Positions 1 to 9,855 are shown, counted from the first letter of the stretch. The stretch: DNA of 64,000 nt from Pseudorhodobacter sp. E13 (GCF_003991405.1 NZ_RPEN01000150.1:1-64000); one strand, 5' to 3'. A program made the numbers and translations. Notes: a model not told the origin generated them from the letters alone.

Positions 1-86
1 TCGTCTGGACAAAGTCGGCGCAAGACATCCTTACCCGCGAACGCCGCGCGCTGGACAAACTCGATGAAATTCGCGGAAATCGGTAA
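1..86 (+). CDS. C-terminal fragment of an unidentified protein (partial)
   Basis: Reading in the frame that starts at base 3 gives an open stretch of 27 codons ending at TAA (84-86). The tail is charged and helix-like, with residues DILTRERRALDKLDEIRG. The amino acid mix looks like a real protein end, and the other two forward frames look less protein-like. The gene starts upstream of the window, so I cannot assign a function. About 100 bp separate it from the adhesin gene that follows on the same strand. Confidence 0.35.
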   Translation, partial: VWTKSAQDILTRERRALDKLDEIRGNR

Positions 87-192
87 CAAGCGTCAGACTC
101 AGAACACTAGGTATTAAGGCAGCAATAGGGCAAAAATGCCCAAAACAAAACCGGGGCAATCATAAATCCCGGATATGAGGCGGAGTAGTATC

Positions 193-3100
193 ATGGTTAA
201 GGCGATTGATTTCGCTGTCCGCACTTCTGCGGGCAAAGTTGTGCGCGGCGCTGTAGCAGGCGAAGGCGGCAGTGAATTTCTTCAGGTTGGTTCGGGTGAA
301 ACCGTATCGCTGAATCTGTCTCAGTCCAGCGTGTTGGGATATGAACGTCAGGGCAAGGATCTTGTTCTGAAGCTCTCCGACGGTCGCCAGATCACGCTGA
401 GCGGATATTTTGAATCAGCGGCAGGCGAAGATAATCGCCTTTACCTCAGCTCCAACGGTGAAGTGACCGAGGTTTTCCTGACGGATGGCGGCGATGGCAC
501 GATGTATGCCAATTACGGCCCCGTCGATACCTGGAATAAATATTCCAACGTCGATGATATCCGCTTTACCGATGACAACACCCTGATGGCCGCAGACGGC
601 TATTCGGATGATACCGTCGGCATGGGCCCGTTCGCGCCTGCGCTGCTGGCTGGTCTGGGCGGCAGCGGCCTTGGCACCGCAGCGGCGGTTGCCGGCGGTC
701 TGGGCGTTCTGGGCTCTCTGGGCGGCGGCGGTGGTGGCGGCGGCGGCGGTGGCAGCACTGGCCCAAGCCGCGTCCCTCCGGCGGTGAACGAAGCCAACAG
801 CAGTAAAGACATCACGACCAATACCGAAGATAAAACGGTTGCCGTTACCGGCACCGGTGAGCCGGGCGAAACGGTCAAGGTTGTCGTCGGCGATAAGACG
901 CAATCCACGACCATCCTGCCCGATGGCACTTGGGAAACCGAATTCGACGGCGATGACTTCCCCGGCGATGGCACGTTCGAAGCTGTTGTTACCGTCACCG
1001 ACAAGGATGGCGGCAAAACCGTGCTGGATGGCCCCGGTTTTGTGATTGACCTGACCCCGCCAGAAGTGACGCCGACCGAAGGCTTTGTCAGCACGAACGA
1101 TGTTGAGAACCTTCTCGAATATGCGAATGGCGTGACTGTGAAAGGCGAAGGCGAAGTCGGCGCGAAGATCGTTGTCACCGTAGAGGGCGGCAGCCAGTCG
1201 ACAACCGTGGGCACAGATGGCACCTGGTCGGTGACGTTCACGCAGGCCCAGATTGCAGGCGGCGAGTATCACGAGATTCCTGTGACCATCGTTGCAACCG
1301 ACCCGATGGGCAACAAAACCACCATCACCGACAAAATCGCGGTGGATACGGTTCCGCATCCGCTGACCTTCAACTCGGTTACCGATGACAACGCCATCAA
1401 CGCTATTGAATCCAACGGTGAAGTGCTGGTGACGGGCGTATCGACACCTGGCGCGATGGTAACGGTGAAAATGGGAACCACCACGCAGACCGTGGAAACC
1501 AATGCCAGCGGCACCTGGACGGCGCGCTATCCGTCCGGCACGTTTGCAGGCAATGACGGCGACCGCACCTTTACCGCGACCACCGTGGATGCTGCGGGCA
1601 ACCCAAGCAGCGCGACCCATACGATGAAGGTTGACACGACAACGACCGTCAACTTCGCTGCGGGGAACCTGACCGCCGACAACATCATCAACGCCGATGA
1701 GGCGAATGCAGGCGTTACCCTGACAGGCACTGCGGAGGCCGGGTCCAAATCGGTGTCCGTGCAATGGAACGGCGTCACCCTGCCGGTGGATACCTTGGCA
1801 GCCGATGGCAACTGGTCGGTGAAATTCCCCACCTCGGCGGTGCAAGCCACCGGGACCACAACTGCGACCGTTACCGCGATTGATGCCTATGGCAACAGCG
1901 ACACCGATGTCCGCGATATCACCGTGGACCGCAGCACAACGGTTTCGGTAAACCCGAACCAGGCGGGCGGCGATAATATCATCATGAGCACCGAAGCCGA
2001 TGCCGGCGTAAAACTGACCGGCTTGGCAGAACGTGGCGCGAAAGTGGAAGTGACCTTCCAAGGCACGACCCACACCGTCTATGCCTCGGAAACGGACGGA
2101 TCGTGGAACGCAACTTTCTCCAGTGCCGAAATTGCGCGCGGCACTTATGACACTGGCGCGAATACAGTTGTGTCTGTGAAGGCCACCGACAAGGCCGGGA
2201 ACACCGCGACAGCCAACCCTCATATCCTGACCGTCGATACAGAGGTGAACCCATTCACCGCAGGGACCAACAGCTACAACAGCATCAAATCCGACAAGGT
2301 GCTGAACAACGACGAGGCCGCAAACGGGCTGACCGTTACCGGCACGGTGGAGGCAGGATCTTCGGTCAAGCTGAGCTTTGGCAATGCGGGCCCGTTTGAA
2401 GCAACCGTGACTGGCACCACCTGGACCTATACGATCCCTGCCGCCAGCATCCCCGGCGGCGATCAGATGGTCAAGCTGACTGTCACCGCGACCGACAAAC
2501 TGGGCAATATTTCGACTCCTTACACCGAAATGATCGACATCGACCGTGTCGTGACCCCGTTCACCCGGAGCGGAGGCATGATTGGCGACGATGGCGTTCT
2601 GAACGCAGTTGAAGTTGCAAACGGCCTTAATCTGAACGGAACCGGCGAAGTTGGCTCTACCGTTGTGGTGTCATTGCCCACGGGTGCGACGCAAACGATC
2701 GAAGTTGGCAGCAGCGGCACCTGGACGGCAAGCTTTACCGCCGATCAATTGCCGCGCGGCGATGGCACCAGCATGAAGATCGACTTCAAGGCGACAGACC
2801 TTGCTGGCAACACCGCCAGCTTCTCGGAAACGGTTACGATTGATACAGTTGCGCCGGACTCGCCGGATATCACGACCTTCAGCAAGAACACGGCGGGCAC
2901 CGATCTGGTCGGGGTCAAGCTGGACGAGGCGATCAACTCTGATTTCACCTTCCACCGTGTTGGCGCAAACGGCAGCCATACCGAGATTCAGCTTGATGGG
3001 CCGACCACGGGTTCGAAATGGGCAGACTTTGAAAGCAGCCCCATTCCTGAAGGCGATTATCTGGTTGTCAGCCATGCCGATGATGCCGGGAACGACTCTT

Positions 3101-3417
3101 CGACCCTGTTCCTGACCAACAACACCGGCACCTCGACAATTGATCTGGGTAATGCAGGACTGCGCGACTTTGACTTCACCACGCTGGATCTGACGGTTGC
3201 AAAAACCAGCATGACCATCAGCGCCGAAGACCTGATCGCAATCACCGGTCCTGAAAACACGCTGGTGATCAAAGGGGGTGCCGATGACAGCATCACCTTG
3301 CAGGATGCACAGAAAGCAGCGGATCAAGGCTCTGCCCCGGCTGGCTTCACGCTTTACACGCTGGGCGATGATGGGGCTTCGATCTATCTGGACGACGACA
3401 TCCAACCCACGTTCTGA
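193..3417 (+). CDS. Large Bap/LapA-like surface adhesin with tandem Ig-like repeats, type I secretion substrate
   Basis: Protein of 1074 aa. Residues 1-110 resemble the BapA-prefix type N-terminus (VKAIDFAVRT...QITLSGYF). An Ala/Gly-rich segment follows, then a run of 11 glycines at about residues 177-187. Next come seven tandem Ig-like modules of about 95 aa (residues 195-890), each with the pattern G-T-W...F near the middle and ending in ATD..GN....VDT. An eighth, divergent module follows. The last 90 residues (TISAEDLIAITGPENTLVI...) match the C-terminal domain seen in type I secreted adhesins. There are no RTX nonapeptides. I chose ATG 193 over ATG 175 because GGCGGAG lies just upstream of it. 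The next three genes encode a complete type I exporter, so this is very likely its substrate and probably acts in attachment or biofilm. The adhesive role is inferred from the family. Confidence 0.85.
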   Translation: MVKAIDFAVRTSAGKVVRGAVAGEGGSEFLQVGSGETVSLNLSQSSVLGYERQGKDLVLKLSDGRQITLSGYFESAAGEDNRLYLSSNGEVTEVFLTDGGDGTMYANYGPVDTWNKYSNVDDIRFTDDNTLMAADGYSDDTVGMGPFAPALLAGLGGSGLGTAAAVAGGLGVLGSLGGGGGGGGGGGSTGPSRVPPAVNEANSSKDITTNTEDKTVAVTGTGEPGETVKVVVGDKTQSTTILPDGTWETEFDGDDFPGDGTFEAVVTVTDKDGGKTVLDGPGFVIDLTPPEVTPTEGFVSTNDVENLLEYANGVTVKGEGEVGAKIVVTVEGGSQSTTVGTDGTWSVTFTQAQIAGGEYHEIPVTIVATDPMGNKTTITDKIAVDTVPHPLTFNSVTDDNAINAIESNGEVLVTGVSTPGAMVTVKMGTTTQTVETNASGTWTARYPSGTFAGNDGDRTFTATTVDAAGNPSSATHTMKVDTTTTVNFAAGNLTADNIINADEANAGVTLTGTAEAGSKSVSVQWNGVTLPVDTLAADGNWSVKFPTSAVQATGTTTATVTAIDAYGNSDTDVRDITVDRSTTVSVNPNQAGGDNIIMSTEADAGVKLTGLAERGAKVEVTFQGTTHTVYASETDGSWNATFSSAEIARGTYDTGANTVVSVKATDKAGNTATANPHILTVDTEVNPFTAGTNSYNSIKSDKVLNNDEAANGLTVTGTVEAGSSVKLSFGNAGPFEATVTGTTWTYTIPAASIPGGDQMVKLTVTATDKLGNISTPYTEMIDIDRVVTPFTRSGGMIGDDGVLNAVEVANGLNLNGTGEVGSTVVVSLPTGATQTIEVGSSGTWTASFTADQLPRGDGTSMKIDFKATDLAGNTASFSETVTIDTVAPDSPDITTFSKNTAGTDLVGVKLDEAINSDFTFHRVGANGSHTEIQLDGPTTGSKWADFESSPIPEGDYLVVSHADDAGNDSSTLFLTNNTGTSTIDLGNAGLRDFDFTTLDLTVAKTSMTISAEDLIAITGPENTLVIKGGADDSITLQDAQKAADQGSAPAGFTLYTLGDDGASIYLDDDIQPTF
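721..753 (+). repeat. In-frame GGC/GGT microsatellite encoding 11 consecutive Gly
   Basis: Eleven glycine codons in a row (mostly GGC, three GGT) lie between the N-terminal region and the first Ig-like module of the adhesin. They form a flexible linker. The near-repetitive codons could allow length changes by strand slippage. Confidence 0.8.
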
Positions 3418-3429
3418 TAGGGCAAGCAC

Positions 3430-4806
3430 ATGCCAGACAGAACCCGAAAGGCACAACGCGGCGGGGGCAAAAGCCCCGCCGCGCGGCTTGCCGCAGTCAC
3501 GAGTATTTTGGTGCTGTCAGGATGTATGGGCGACGGATTGCCCGGTGTATCCATGTTTGCAGGCAGTTCACCGTCACAACCCGCAGCGATTGGGGCGAAT
3601 GCCAGCGAAATCGGCCTTGCGGCAGCAGACAAGTCAGATCGCGGCGAACAGCGGTCCTTTGTCATTGATGGGCTGATTGCCCGCCGCTCTGTCCTGCCTG
3701 CCAAAGGTCCCTATGCACAGATCGCCAGCGCGGTTCTTGCCGCCAACAAGGGCTCTGCCGCGGCAGAGCTGCGCGTGGCCCGCCTGAAGGCCGAAGCGAA
3801 ATCTAAAAACTGGCTGCCCTCCATCGGTCCTTCGATCAGCCTGACCTCGCTGGGCACGCTTGCAGCATCCATTCTGGTCGAGCAGATGCTGTTCGACAAC
3901 GGCAAGCGCAAGGCAGAGCGCGCCTTTGCAGCCGCCGATGTGGAAATCGCTGCCGTTGGCCTGTCGCAGGAAATGAACACCCGCGTTTATGAAGGCTTGG
4001 CCTATTACATCACCGCTCAACAGTCGATGGCCCGCGCCGCCGCTGCAAACAAAGGTGTTGGCACCTTGCAGGAATATGGCCGGATCATGGGATTGCGCGT
4101 TGAGGGCGGCTTGTCGGATCGGTCCGAGGAGCGTGTGATCCAGCAAAAGATCGCAGAAATGCAAAGGCTCGCCGCCGCAGATCAGGAAGCGGCCACAACC
4201 GCGCTGGCCGAGTTGAACGCGATGACGCAGGTGCCGTTGAAAGGTGTGTCGGGGCTGTCCTCGATCAATGCGCCTGCGGGACCGTCCGAACCGCTTGCCG
4301 TGCTGAAAGCCGAAGGCGAAGCCCGCCGCGCCGTTGCCGAAGCGGAAATGGCCCGCGCTGGCTTTTTGCCCAGCCTGAGCGCAAGCGGCACCTTGGGCAA
4401 AGGCGGGGTGACGGGCGGCTTGAACCTCGAAACCGATAACGGCATCGGTTTTGGCACCGGGGCCAGCCTGCGCGCCGTTGAGGCCAGTAAACAGGCCGCC
4501 GCGCAAAAGGTTGAAAGCACCCGCGATGACGCCCAGCGCCAGATCGTGGCGCTGGAACGCGAGATAGCCACGCTGAAATCCCGCGAGGCGCAGGATGCCG
4601 CCGTCTTGGCCCAAACGGCGAACAACCTCGAAATGTTTACAAAACAATACAAATTCGGCCGAAGACCCTTGATGGAACTGGTCGGAATGTATGAAACTTA
4701 CACAGGCTTGGAACGAGAGCATGTTGCGCTGACCTACGATATCGCAATGCGCAGCTTACAGATCGCGAAAATACGCGGAGTATTGGTGGACGGGGCCAGG
4801 ATGTGA
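3430..4806 (+). CDS. TolC-family outer membrane efflux lipoprotein of a type I secretion system
   Basis: Protein of 458 aa. The start carries basic residues, then a hydrophobic stretch ending in the lipobox-like LVLSGC (Cys about residue 34), so it is probably lipid-anchored. The rest has the alternating helical, Ala/Glu/Gln-rich character of TolC-type channel proteins, with two similar halves (for example ...RVARLKAEAKSKNWLPSIGPS... and later ...AEAEMARAGFLPSLSASGT...). The LPS(I/L) motif in each half is typical of the family. It starts 12 bp after the adhesin stop and overlaps the exporter ATPase start, so the genes form one operon. It should supply the outer-membrane exit of the exporter. 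The upstream ribosome-binding site is weak, so the start is less certain than the family call. Confidence 0.85.
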   Translation: MPDRTRKAQRGGGKSPAARLAAVTSILVLSGCMGDGLPGVSMFAGSSPSQPAAIGANASEIGLAAADKSDRGEQRSFVIDGLIARRSVLPAKGPYAQIASAVLAANKGSAAAELRVARLKAEAKSKNWLPSIGPSISLTSLGTLAASILVEQMLFDNGKRKAERAFAAADVEIAAVGLSQEMNTRVYEGLAYYITAQQSMARAAAANKGVGTLQEYGRIMGLRVEGGLSDRSEERVIQQKIAEMQRLAAADQEAATTALAELNAMTQVPLKGVSGLSSINAPAGPSEPLAVLKAEGEARRAVAEAEMARAGFLPSLSASGTLGKGGVTGGLNLETDNGIGFGTGASLRAVEASKQAAAQKVESTRDDAQRQIVALEREIATLKSREAQDAAVLAQTANNLEMFTKQYKFGRRPLMELVGMYETYTGLEREHVALTYDIAMRSLQIAKIRGVLVDGARM

Positions 4807-7019
4807 ACGACCGTGTGGTCGCCTTTGACATGAATGCCGACCGAAGCACTGCTTCGGTCGCTGCTTCTGCACGGCCCGCACCTTCACAACGCCCGCACCG
4901 CCCCCGCCACACCAGCCGCGCGATGACCCGCGCGCAATTGGCCTCGGTCTATGCCGGATTGCTTGGGTCCGAGATTTCGGCGGCTGACCTTTTGGAACAT
5001 ATCCAGATCGCGGCGGGCAGTGGTGCGCTGGGGCTGGATGAAATCGCCGCAGCGCTGCGCGGTGTCGGGCTGACAGCCAAGGTCGAAAAGGCCCCGAAAT
5101 CTGGCGAAGGCGCCTGGCCCGCGCTGGCCCTGATGGCCTCGGATCAGGTGGTGCTGGTGCTGGGCCAGTCTGACACCACGGTCGAGATTTATGACACCAC
5201 CTGCCCCGACAACCGCGCCGATGTGCCGCTTGCCGATTTCTACAAGGTGTTCACAGGAAAGCTGTTGCGCGCCCGCACCACGATGGCGGACCTTGAATCC
5301 CGCCATTCGGACAAGGCCGCCGCCGCGCATTGGTTCTGGGGCGAATTCCCGCATTACCGCCGCCAATTGCTGGAAGTTGCCGCCGGGTCGATGGTGGCCA
5401 ACCTTTTGGCCGTGGCGGTCGCGCTGTTTTCCTTGCAGGTTTATGACCGCGTGATCCCGCATAAATCGGAACCCACGCTGTGGGTTCTGGCGCTTGGCGC
5501 GCTACTGGCGGTGATCCTCGAAGGCGTGCTGAAAATGGCCCGCTCTGGCCTGATGGATGTGACGGGTCGGCGGATTGAACTGACCGTGCAATCGCGCCTG
5601 ATGCACCGTCTGCTTGGCATGAAGCAAGCAGCCGGCACCCGTGCGCCCAGCCAGATATTCAGCGCCATGCGGGAATTTTCCTCGGTGCGAGAGTTTTTCA
5701 CCGCCTCCACCATTGGCACGATGGCGGATATTCCGTTCATCCTTATCTTCCTGCTGCTGGTTGCCTCTATCGGGGGCAATCTGGTTTGGATTCTGGTGGT
5801 CGGCGGTATTCTGATGGTCGCGCCGGGCTTTTTGTTCCAGAAAAAGATGATCGCCCTGACGCAATCGACCCAAGGGGCCTCCATGCGCGCCTCGCGGCTG
5901 CTGTATGAGGCGGTTTATGAACAGGAAACCGTGGCCACCCAGCGCGGCGAAGATCGCGTCAAAAGGCTGTGGCAGGAACTTGTAACGCTGTCTGCCGTGA
6001 AATCGTCGGAACAGCGGCACCTGTCTTCGGCGCTGACCTATTGGGCCCAAGGGGTGCAACAGGCCACCTATATTCTGGCCGTGGTCGCCGGGGCTTACCT
6101 TGTGTTTTCCGGTGATTTCACGATGGGCACGATCATCGCCATCGGTATTCTGACCGGGCGCACCCTTGGCCCCTTGGCCCAGCTTTCCGCCACCCTTGCG
6201 CGCTGGTCCAACACCAAGGCCGCGCTGCAAGGGCTGGACGCCATTGCCGGGGCCGATCAGGTCGAAGAACAAGGCCGCAAATACCTGCGCCGCGAGCGCC
6301 TGACGGGCGTGTATGAGTTGCGCAACCTAACCTTCAAATATGACGAAGCCTCGGCCGCCACGGTGGAAATTCAAGGCTGCAAGATCCCGGCGGGTCAGCA
6401 TGTCGCGGTGCTGGGCACCAATGGCTCTGGCAAATCCACCCTGCTGCGCGTTCTTGCGGGCCTGTATGAGCCGACCTCGGGGCGCATCCTTCTGGACAAT
6501 GTCGATATGGGCCAGATTCATCCGCGCGACCTGCGGCGCGGCATTGGCTATTTGGGGCAAGAGGTGCGGCTGTTCTCGGGCACGATCCGTGACAACCTGA
6601 ACATGAACCAGCTTGAACGCGACGATGATCGCCTGTTCGAGGCGCTGGAATTCGCAGGCCTCGGCCCCTTCATCCGCAACCATCCGCGCGGCCTTGATCT
6701 GGAAATCCGCGAGTTGGGCGAAGGCCTGTCGGTTGGTCAGCGCCAGTCCATCGGCTGGGCGCGCATCTGGCTGCAAAACCCACAGATCGTGCTGCTGGAT
6801 GAACCCACCGCCGCGCTGGACCAGACGCTGGAGGCAACGCTGGTCAGCCGCCTGACCACTTGGCTGGAAGGGCGCACCGCCATCATCGCCACCCACCGCA
6901 TCCCGATCCTGCAACTGACCACCCGCACACTGATCATGCAAAACGGCAAGCTGGCCGTCGATGGCCCGCGTGAGGCGGTGTTGGCGCATCTGAACAAAGC
7001 CCAAGGCGGTGCCAAATGA
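4803..7019 (+). CDS. Type I secretion ABC transporter, permease/ATPase (LapB-like)
   Basis: Protein of 738 aa. Residues about 40-165 look like the degenerate C39-peptidase-like domain of LapB/HlyB-type exporters; no catalytic Cys motif is apparent. About residues 195-470 form the transmembrane domain, and 495-735 the nucleotide-binding domain. Walker A is GTNGSGKST (about residue 538), Walker B is IVLLDEPTA (about 662), and the switch His is in IIATHR. The signature motif reads LSVGQRQ instead of LSGGQ. GTG at 4803 is embedded in ATGTGA, overlapping the tolC stop. The first 40 residues are low-complexity (Ala/Pro/Arg), so a later start such as ATG 4923 is possible. It powers export of the upstream adhesin across the inner membrane. 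Confidence 0.9.
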   Translation: MNDRVVAFDMNADRSTASVAASARPAPSQRPHRPRHTSRAMTRAQLASVYAGLLGSEISAADLLEHIQIAAGSGALGLDEIAAALRGVGLTAKVEKAPKSGEGAWPALALMASDQVVLVLGQSDTTVEIYDTTCPDNRADVPLADFYKVFTGKLLRARTTMADLESRHSDKAAAAHWFWGEFPHYRRQLLEVAAGSMVANLLAVAVALFSLQVYDRVIPHKSEPTLWVLALGALLAVILEGVLKMARSGLMDVTGRRIELTVQSRLMHRLLGMKQAAGTRAPSQIFSAMREFSSVREFFTASTIGTMADIPFILIFLLLVASIGGNLVWILVVGGILMVAPGFLFQKKMIALTQSTQGASMRASRLLYEAVYEQETVATQRGEDRVKRLWQELVTLSAVKSSEQRHLSSALTYWAQGVQQATYILAVVAGAYLVFSGDFTMGTIIAIGILTGRTLGPLAQLSATLARWSNTKAALQGLDAIAGADQVEEQGRKYLRRERLTGVYELRNLTFKYDEASAATVEIQGCKIPAGQHVAVLGTNGSGKSTLLRVLAGLYEPTSGRILLDNVDMGQIHPRDLRRGIGYLGQEVRLFSGTIRDNLNMNQLERDDDRLFEALEFAGLGPFIRNHPRGLDLEIRELGEGLSVGQRQSIGWARIWLQNPQIVLLDEPTAALDQTLEATLVSRLTTWLEGRTAIIATHRIPILQLTTRTLIMQNGKLAVDGPREAVLAHLNKAQGGAK

Positions 7020-8194
7020 TGACCACCTTCGACCACGGGCTAGAGGAAAAAAGCCAGCGCCCCGGACGGATGATCTGGATCATTTTTGCCGCGGTCGTGG
7101 TCTTCGTGATCTGGGCGGCTTTTGCTTGGGTCGATGAAATCGTGCGCGCCCCGGGCGAGGTTGTCTCCTCCTCGCGCCCGCAGATCATCCAGAACCTTGA
7201 AGGCGGGATTCTGGCCGAACTGAACGTGGCCGAAGGCGATATCGTGGAACCGGGCCAAACACTTGCCCGGCTTTACGGCACGCAATACCAATCCAAGGTC
7301 GATGAATTGCGCGACCAGATCGCCAGCTTTGAAATCCGGCGGCGGCGGCTGGAGGCGGAAATGGCCGGCATGCTGGAATTTGACGTGCCGGATGAACTGG
7401 CCCAGCGCCTGCCCGATATCGTTGCCTCCGAAGGCGCGTTGCTGGCCGCGCGGCAAAGCGATTTCATCGCCCGGCGCGATGGTGCGAAACAGGTGCTTAT
7501 TCAGGCCCAAAAAGAACTCGACCTGCTGGAAAACATGTATGCGCAGGAAATCGCACCGCTGATCGAAGTGACCAAGGCCCGCAAAAGCTTTCGCGATGCC
7601 GAAAACCGCTATTCCGAAACCACAACGCAGATGGAACTGGAACGCGCCAAGGAATATTCCGACGCGCTGAAAGAGCTTACGTCTTTGCGGCAAATGCTGA
7701 AAGGCGCTGTCGATCAGCTGGACCGCACCGTGCTTTCCGCCCCGATGCGCGGCGTGGTCAACAAGCTTTCGGTCACCACCATTGGCGGCGTTGTCCGCCC
7801 CGGCGAAGAGATTTTGCAAATCGTCCCGCTGGATGAAGAAATGTTCATCGAGGCCAAGGTAAAGCCCGCCAATATCGCCTCTGTCCGGCAAGGGCAGGAA
7901 GCGACGATCAAGCTTTCGGCCTATGATTACACGATCTACGGCTCTTTGCAGGGAGAGGTGGTGCTGGTTTCGGCGGATACGTTCAAGGATGAACGCGCCC
8001 GCGACCCGGATGCCGCCGCGCATTACAAGGTAACGCTGCGGGTGGACCTGAAACATCTGACCGAACGTCAGGCCAAAATGGAAATCCGCCCCGGTATGCA
8101 GGCCGAGGTGGAATTGCAGACGGGTGGCAAAACCATCCTGACCTACCTTACCAAACCGCTGTATAAATCACGCGAAGCCCTGCGCGAACGCTAG
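7016..8194 (+). CDS. HlyD-family periplasmic adaptor of the type I secretion system (LapC-like)
   Basis: Protein of 392 aa, typical of membrane fusion proteins. A short cytoplasmic start is followed by one transmembrane helix (about residues 19-40, IWIIFAAVVVFVIWAAFAW). Next comes the biotinyl-lipoyl half motif (VRAPGEVVSSSRPQIIQNLEGG), then a long coiled coil (about residues 95-240), the second lipoyl half (LSAPMRGVVNKLSV) and a beta-barrel C-terminus (IRPGMQAEVELQTGGKTIL). It overlaps the ATPase stop by an ATGA arrangement, so the two are translationally coupled. It bridges the ABC exporter to the TolC-type lipoprotein. It is the last gene of the four-gene secretion operon. Confidence 0.92.
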   Translation: MMTTFDHGLEEKSQRPGRMIWIIFAAVVVFVIWAAFAWVDEIVRAPGEVVSSSRPQIIQNLEGGILAELNVAEGDIVEPGQTLARLYGTQYQSKVDELRDQIASFEIRRRRLEAEMAGMLEFDVPDELAQRLPDIVASEGALLAARQSDFIARRDGAKQVLIQAQKELDLLENMYAQEIAPLIEVTKARKSFRDAENRYSETTTQMELERAKEYSDALKELTSLRQMLKGAVDQLDRTVLSAPMRGVVNKLSVTTIGGVVRPGEEILQIVPLDEEMFIEAKVKPANIASVRQGQEATIKLSAYDYTIYGSLQGEVVLVSADTFKDERARDPDAAAHYKVTLRVDLKHLTERQAKMEIRPGMQAEVELQTGGKTILTYLTKPLYKSREALRER

Positions 8195-8217
8195 GCACCG
8201 CGCGACCGGGCACGCCC

Positions 8218-8239
8218 CTTCATCTTGGCAAAAATACCT
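8218..8239 (+). repeat. Dispersed intergenic element, copy 1 (core only)
   Basis: The core CTTCATCTTGGCAAAAATAC lies 23 bp after the secretion adaptor stop codon. Unlike most other copies, no GC-rich hairpin follows directly. See the finding on the element family. Confidence 0.6.
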
Positions 8240-8295
8240 ATCGCGCTTGGCCTTCCGCAAGCGGGTGGCCGCGGGCGGCTGCATTTGCCACAGGC

Positions 8296-9783
8296 TCAGA
8301 ATGTCAACACAGCCGCCACGGCCCGCTTCCACGCCTCATATTTGATGCGGCGCTCCTCGGCCGACATCTGGGGCTCAAACGTGCGCTCCAAGGCCCAGTT
8401 TGCCGCGAATCCTGCCTGATCGGGGTAAATCCCGGCCCGCTGCCCCGCCAGCCATGCGGCACCCAAGGCCGTGGTTTCCACCATCACCGGGCGGTCGACC
8501 TTTGCGCCAATGATATCGGCCAGAAACTGCATGGTCCAATCGCTCGCCGTCATGCCGCCATCCACGCGCAAGGTTGGCTCTGCCCCGGTGGCGGCCCAAT
8601 CGGCCTGCATCGCCTCCAACAGATCGCGGGTCTGATAGCCCACGGATTCCAGCGCCGCACGCGCCATTTCCTCTGGCCCTGTGCCCCGTGTCAGGCCAAA
8701 CACCGCGCCCCGGCATTCCGCGTTCCAATAGGGCGCCCCCAACCCGACGAAAGCCGGCACCAGAACCACGCTCTGCCCCGGGTCTGCGCGTTCAGCCAAG
8801 GGCTGCGTCTCGCCCGCCTCACGGATAATCTTCAACCCGTCGCGCAGCCATTGCACCACAGCCCCCGCCACAAAGATTGACCCTTCCAGCGCATAGGTCG
8901 GCGTGCCGTCCAATTGATAGGCAATCGTCGTCAGCAACCGGTTCTTGGAGGTCACGGCCTTGTCGCCGGTGTTCAACAACGCAAAACAGCCAGTGCCATA
9001 GGTGGATTTCATCATCCCCGGCTTGAAACAGGCCTGCCCCACGGTCGCCGCCTGCTGGTCGCCCGCAACCCCAAGAATAGGGATCGGACGCCCGAACAGG
9101 TCCGGGCGTGTCATGCCGAAATCGGCGGCACAATCCTTCACCTCGGGCAGCATCTCCATCGGGATGTCGAAAAGCTCACAGATCGTGCGGCTCCACCGCC
9201 CTTTGTGAATATCATAGAGCATGGTGCGCGCGGCATTGGTCGCATCGGTCACATGCGCGGCCCCGCCCGTCAGTTTCCAGATCAGATAGCTGTCCACCGT
9301 GCCAAAGGCCAGTTCGCCACGCCGTGCCCGCACCCGCGCACCGTCCACATGATCCAGAATCCACTTCAGCTTGGTGCCGGAAAAATACGGGTCCGCCAGC
9401 AACCCGGTGCGTTCGGTAATCAGCACATCCTGCCCCGCCTCGCGCAACTCCCGGCAATAGGCGGCGGTGCGGCGGTCTTGCCAGACAATCGCCCGATGGA
9501 TCGGCTGGCCCGTCTTGCGGTCCCAAACCAGCGTCGTCTCACGCTGATTGGTGATGCCGATTGCCGCAATATCTTCCGGCCCCAGCCCCGCCTTTTCAAT
9601 CGCCGCACGGCATGTGCCTGCTGTCGTCGACCACAAATCGCCCGCGTCATGCTCTACCCAGCCCGATTGCGGGAAATGCTGGGGAAACTCCTCTTGCGCA
9701 ACCGCCACCCGCTGCATCGCCGCATCGAACACGATGGCCCGGCTGGAGGTGGTTCCCTGATCAATCGCCAGAATATAGGTCAT
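8296..9783 (-). CDS. glpK: Glycerol kinase
   Basis: Protein of 495 aa, the usual GlpK length. It converts glycerol and ATP to glycerol 3-phosphate in the cytosol. The N-terminus [18 protein letters not shown] is the FGGY-kinase phosphate-binding motif, and [16 protein letters not shown] and [12 protein letters not shown] are conserved GlpK segments. GGGGAGG sits directly against an upstream ATG (9789), so the ATG at 9783, with a 6-nt gap, is the better start. It follows glpD on the same strand after 45 bp, and the pair is probably one operon under the divergent GlpR. No glycerol facilitator gene is present next to it. Confidence 0.96.
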   Translation of the reverse strand: MTYILAIDQGTTSSRAIVFDAAMQRVAVAQEEFPQHFPQSGWVEHDAGDLWSTTAGTCRAAIEKAGLGPEDIAAIGITNQRETTLVWDRKTGQPIHRAIVWQDRRTAAYCRELREAGQDVLITERTGLLADPYFSGTKLKWILDHVDGARVRARRGELAFGTVDSYLIWKLTGGAAHVTDATNAARTMLYDIHKGRWSRTICELFDIPMEMLPEVKDCAADFGMTRPDLFGRPIPILGVAGDQQAATVGQACFKPGMMKSTYGTGCFALLNTGDKAVTSKNRLLTTIAYQLDGTPTYALEGSIFVAGAVVQWLRDGLKIIREAGETQPLAERADPGQSVVLVPAFVGLGAPYWNAECRGAVFGLTRGTGPEEMARAALESVGYQTRDLLEAMQADWAATGAEPTLRVDGGMTASDWTMQFLADIIGAKVDRPVMVETTALGAAWLAGQRAGIYPDQAGFAANWALERTFEPQMSAEERRIKYEAWKRAVAAVLTF

Positions 9784-9816
9784 CGTCATCCTCCCCTTGG
9801 CTTATCCGCCTTATCG

Positions 9817-9855
9817 TTTCATCTATTCTTAAATATCCCCGCCGGAGGCTCCGGC
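9817..9855 (+). repeat. Dispersed intergenic element, copy 2, overlapping the glpD stop
   Basis: The core TTTCATCTATTCTTAAATA is followed by a 6-bp-arm hairpin (GCCGGA/TCCGGC, 9841-9855). The element covers the glpD stop codon and its last codons. It is oriented opposite to glpD, in contrast to most copies. Confidence 0.55.

Noticed and set aside
415-2223. 602-codon frame on the minus strand
   Set aside because: It is antisense to the Ig-repeat adhesin. Its length and apparent repeats are explained by the repeats on the other strand.
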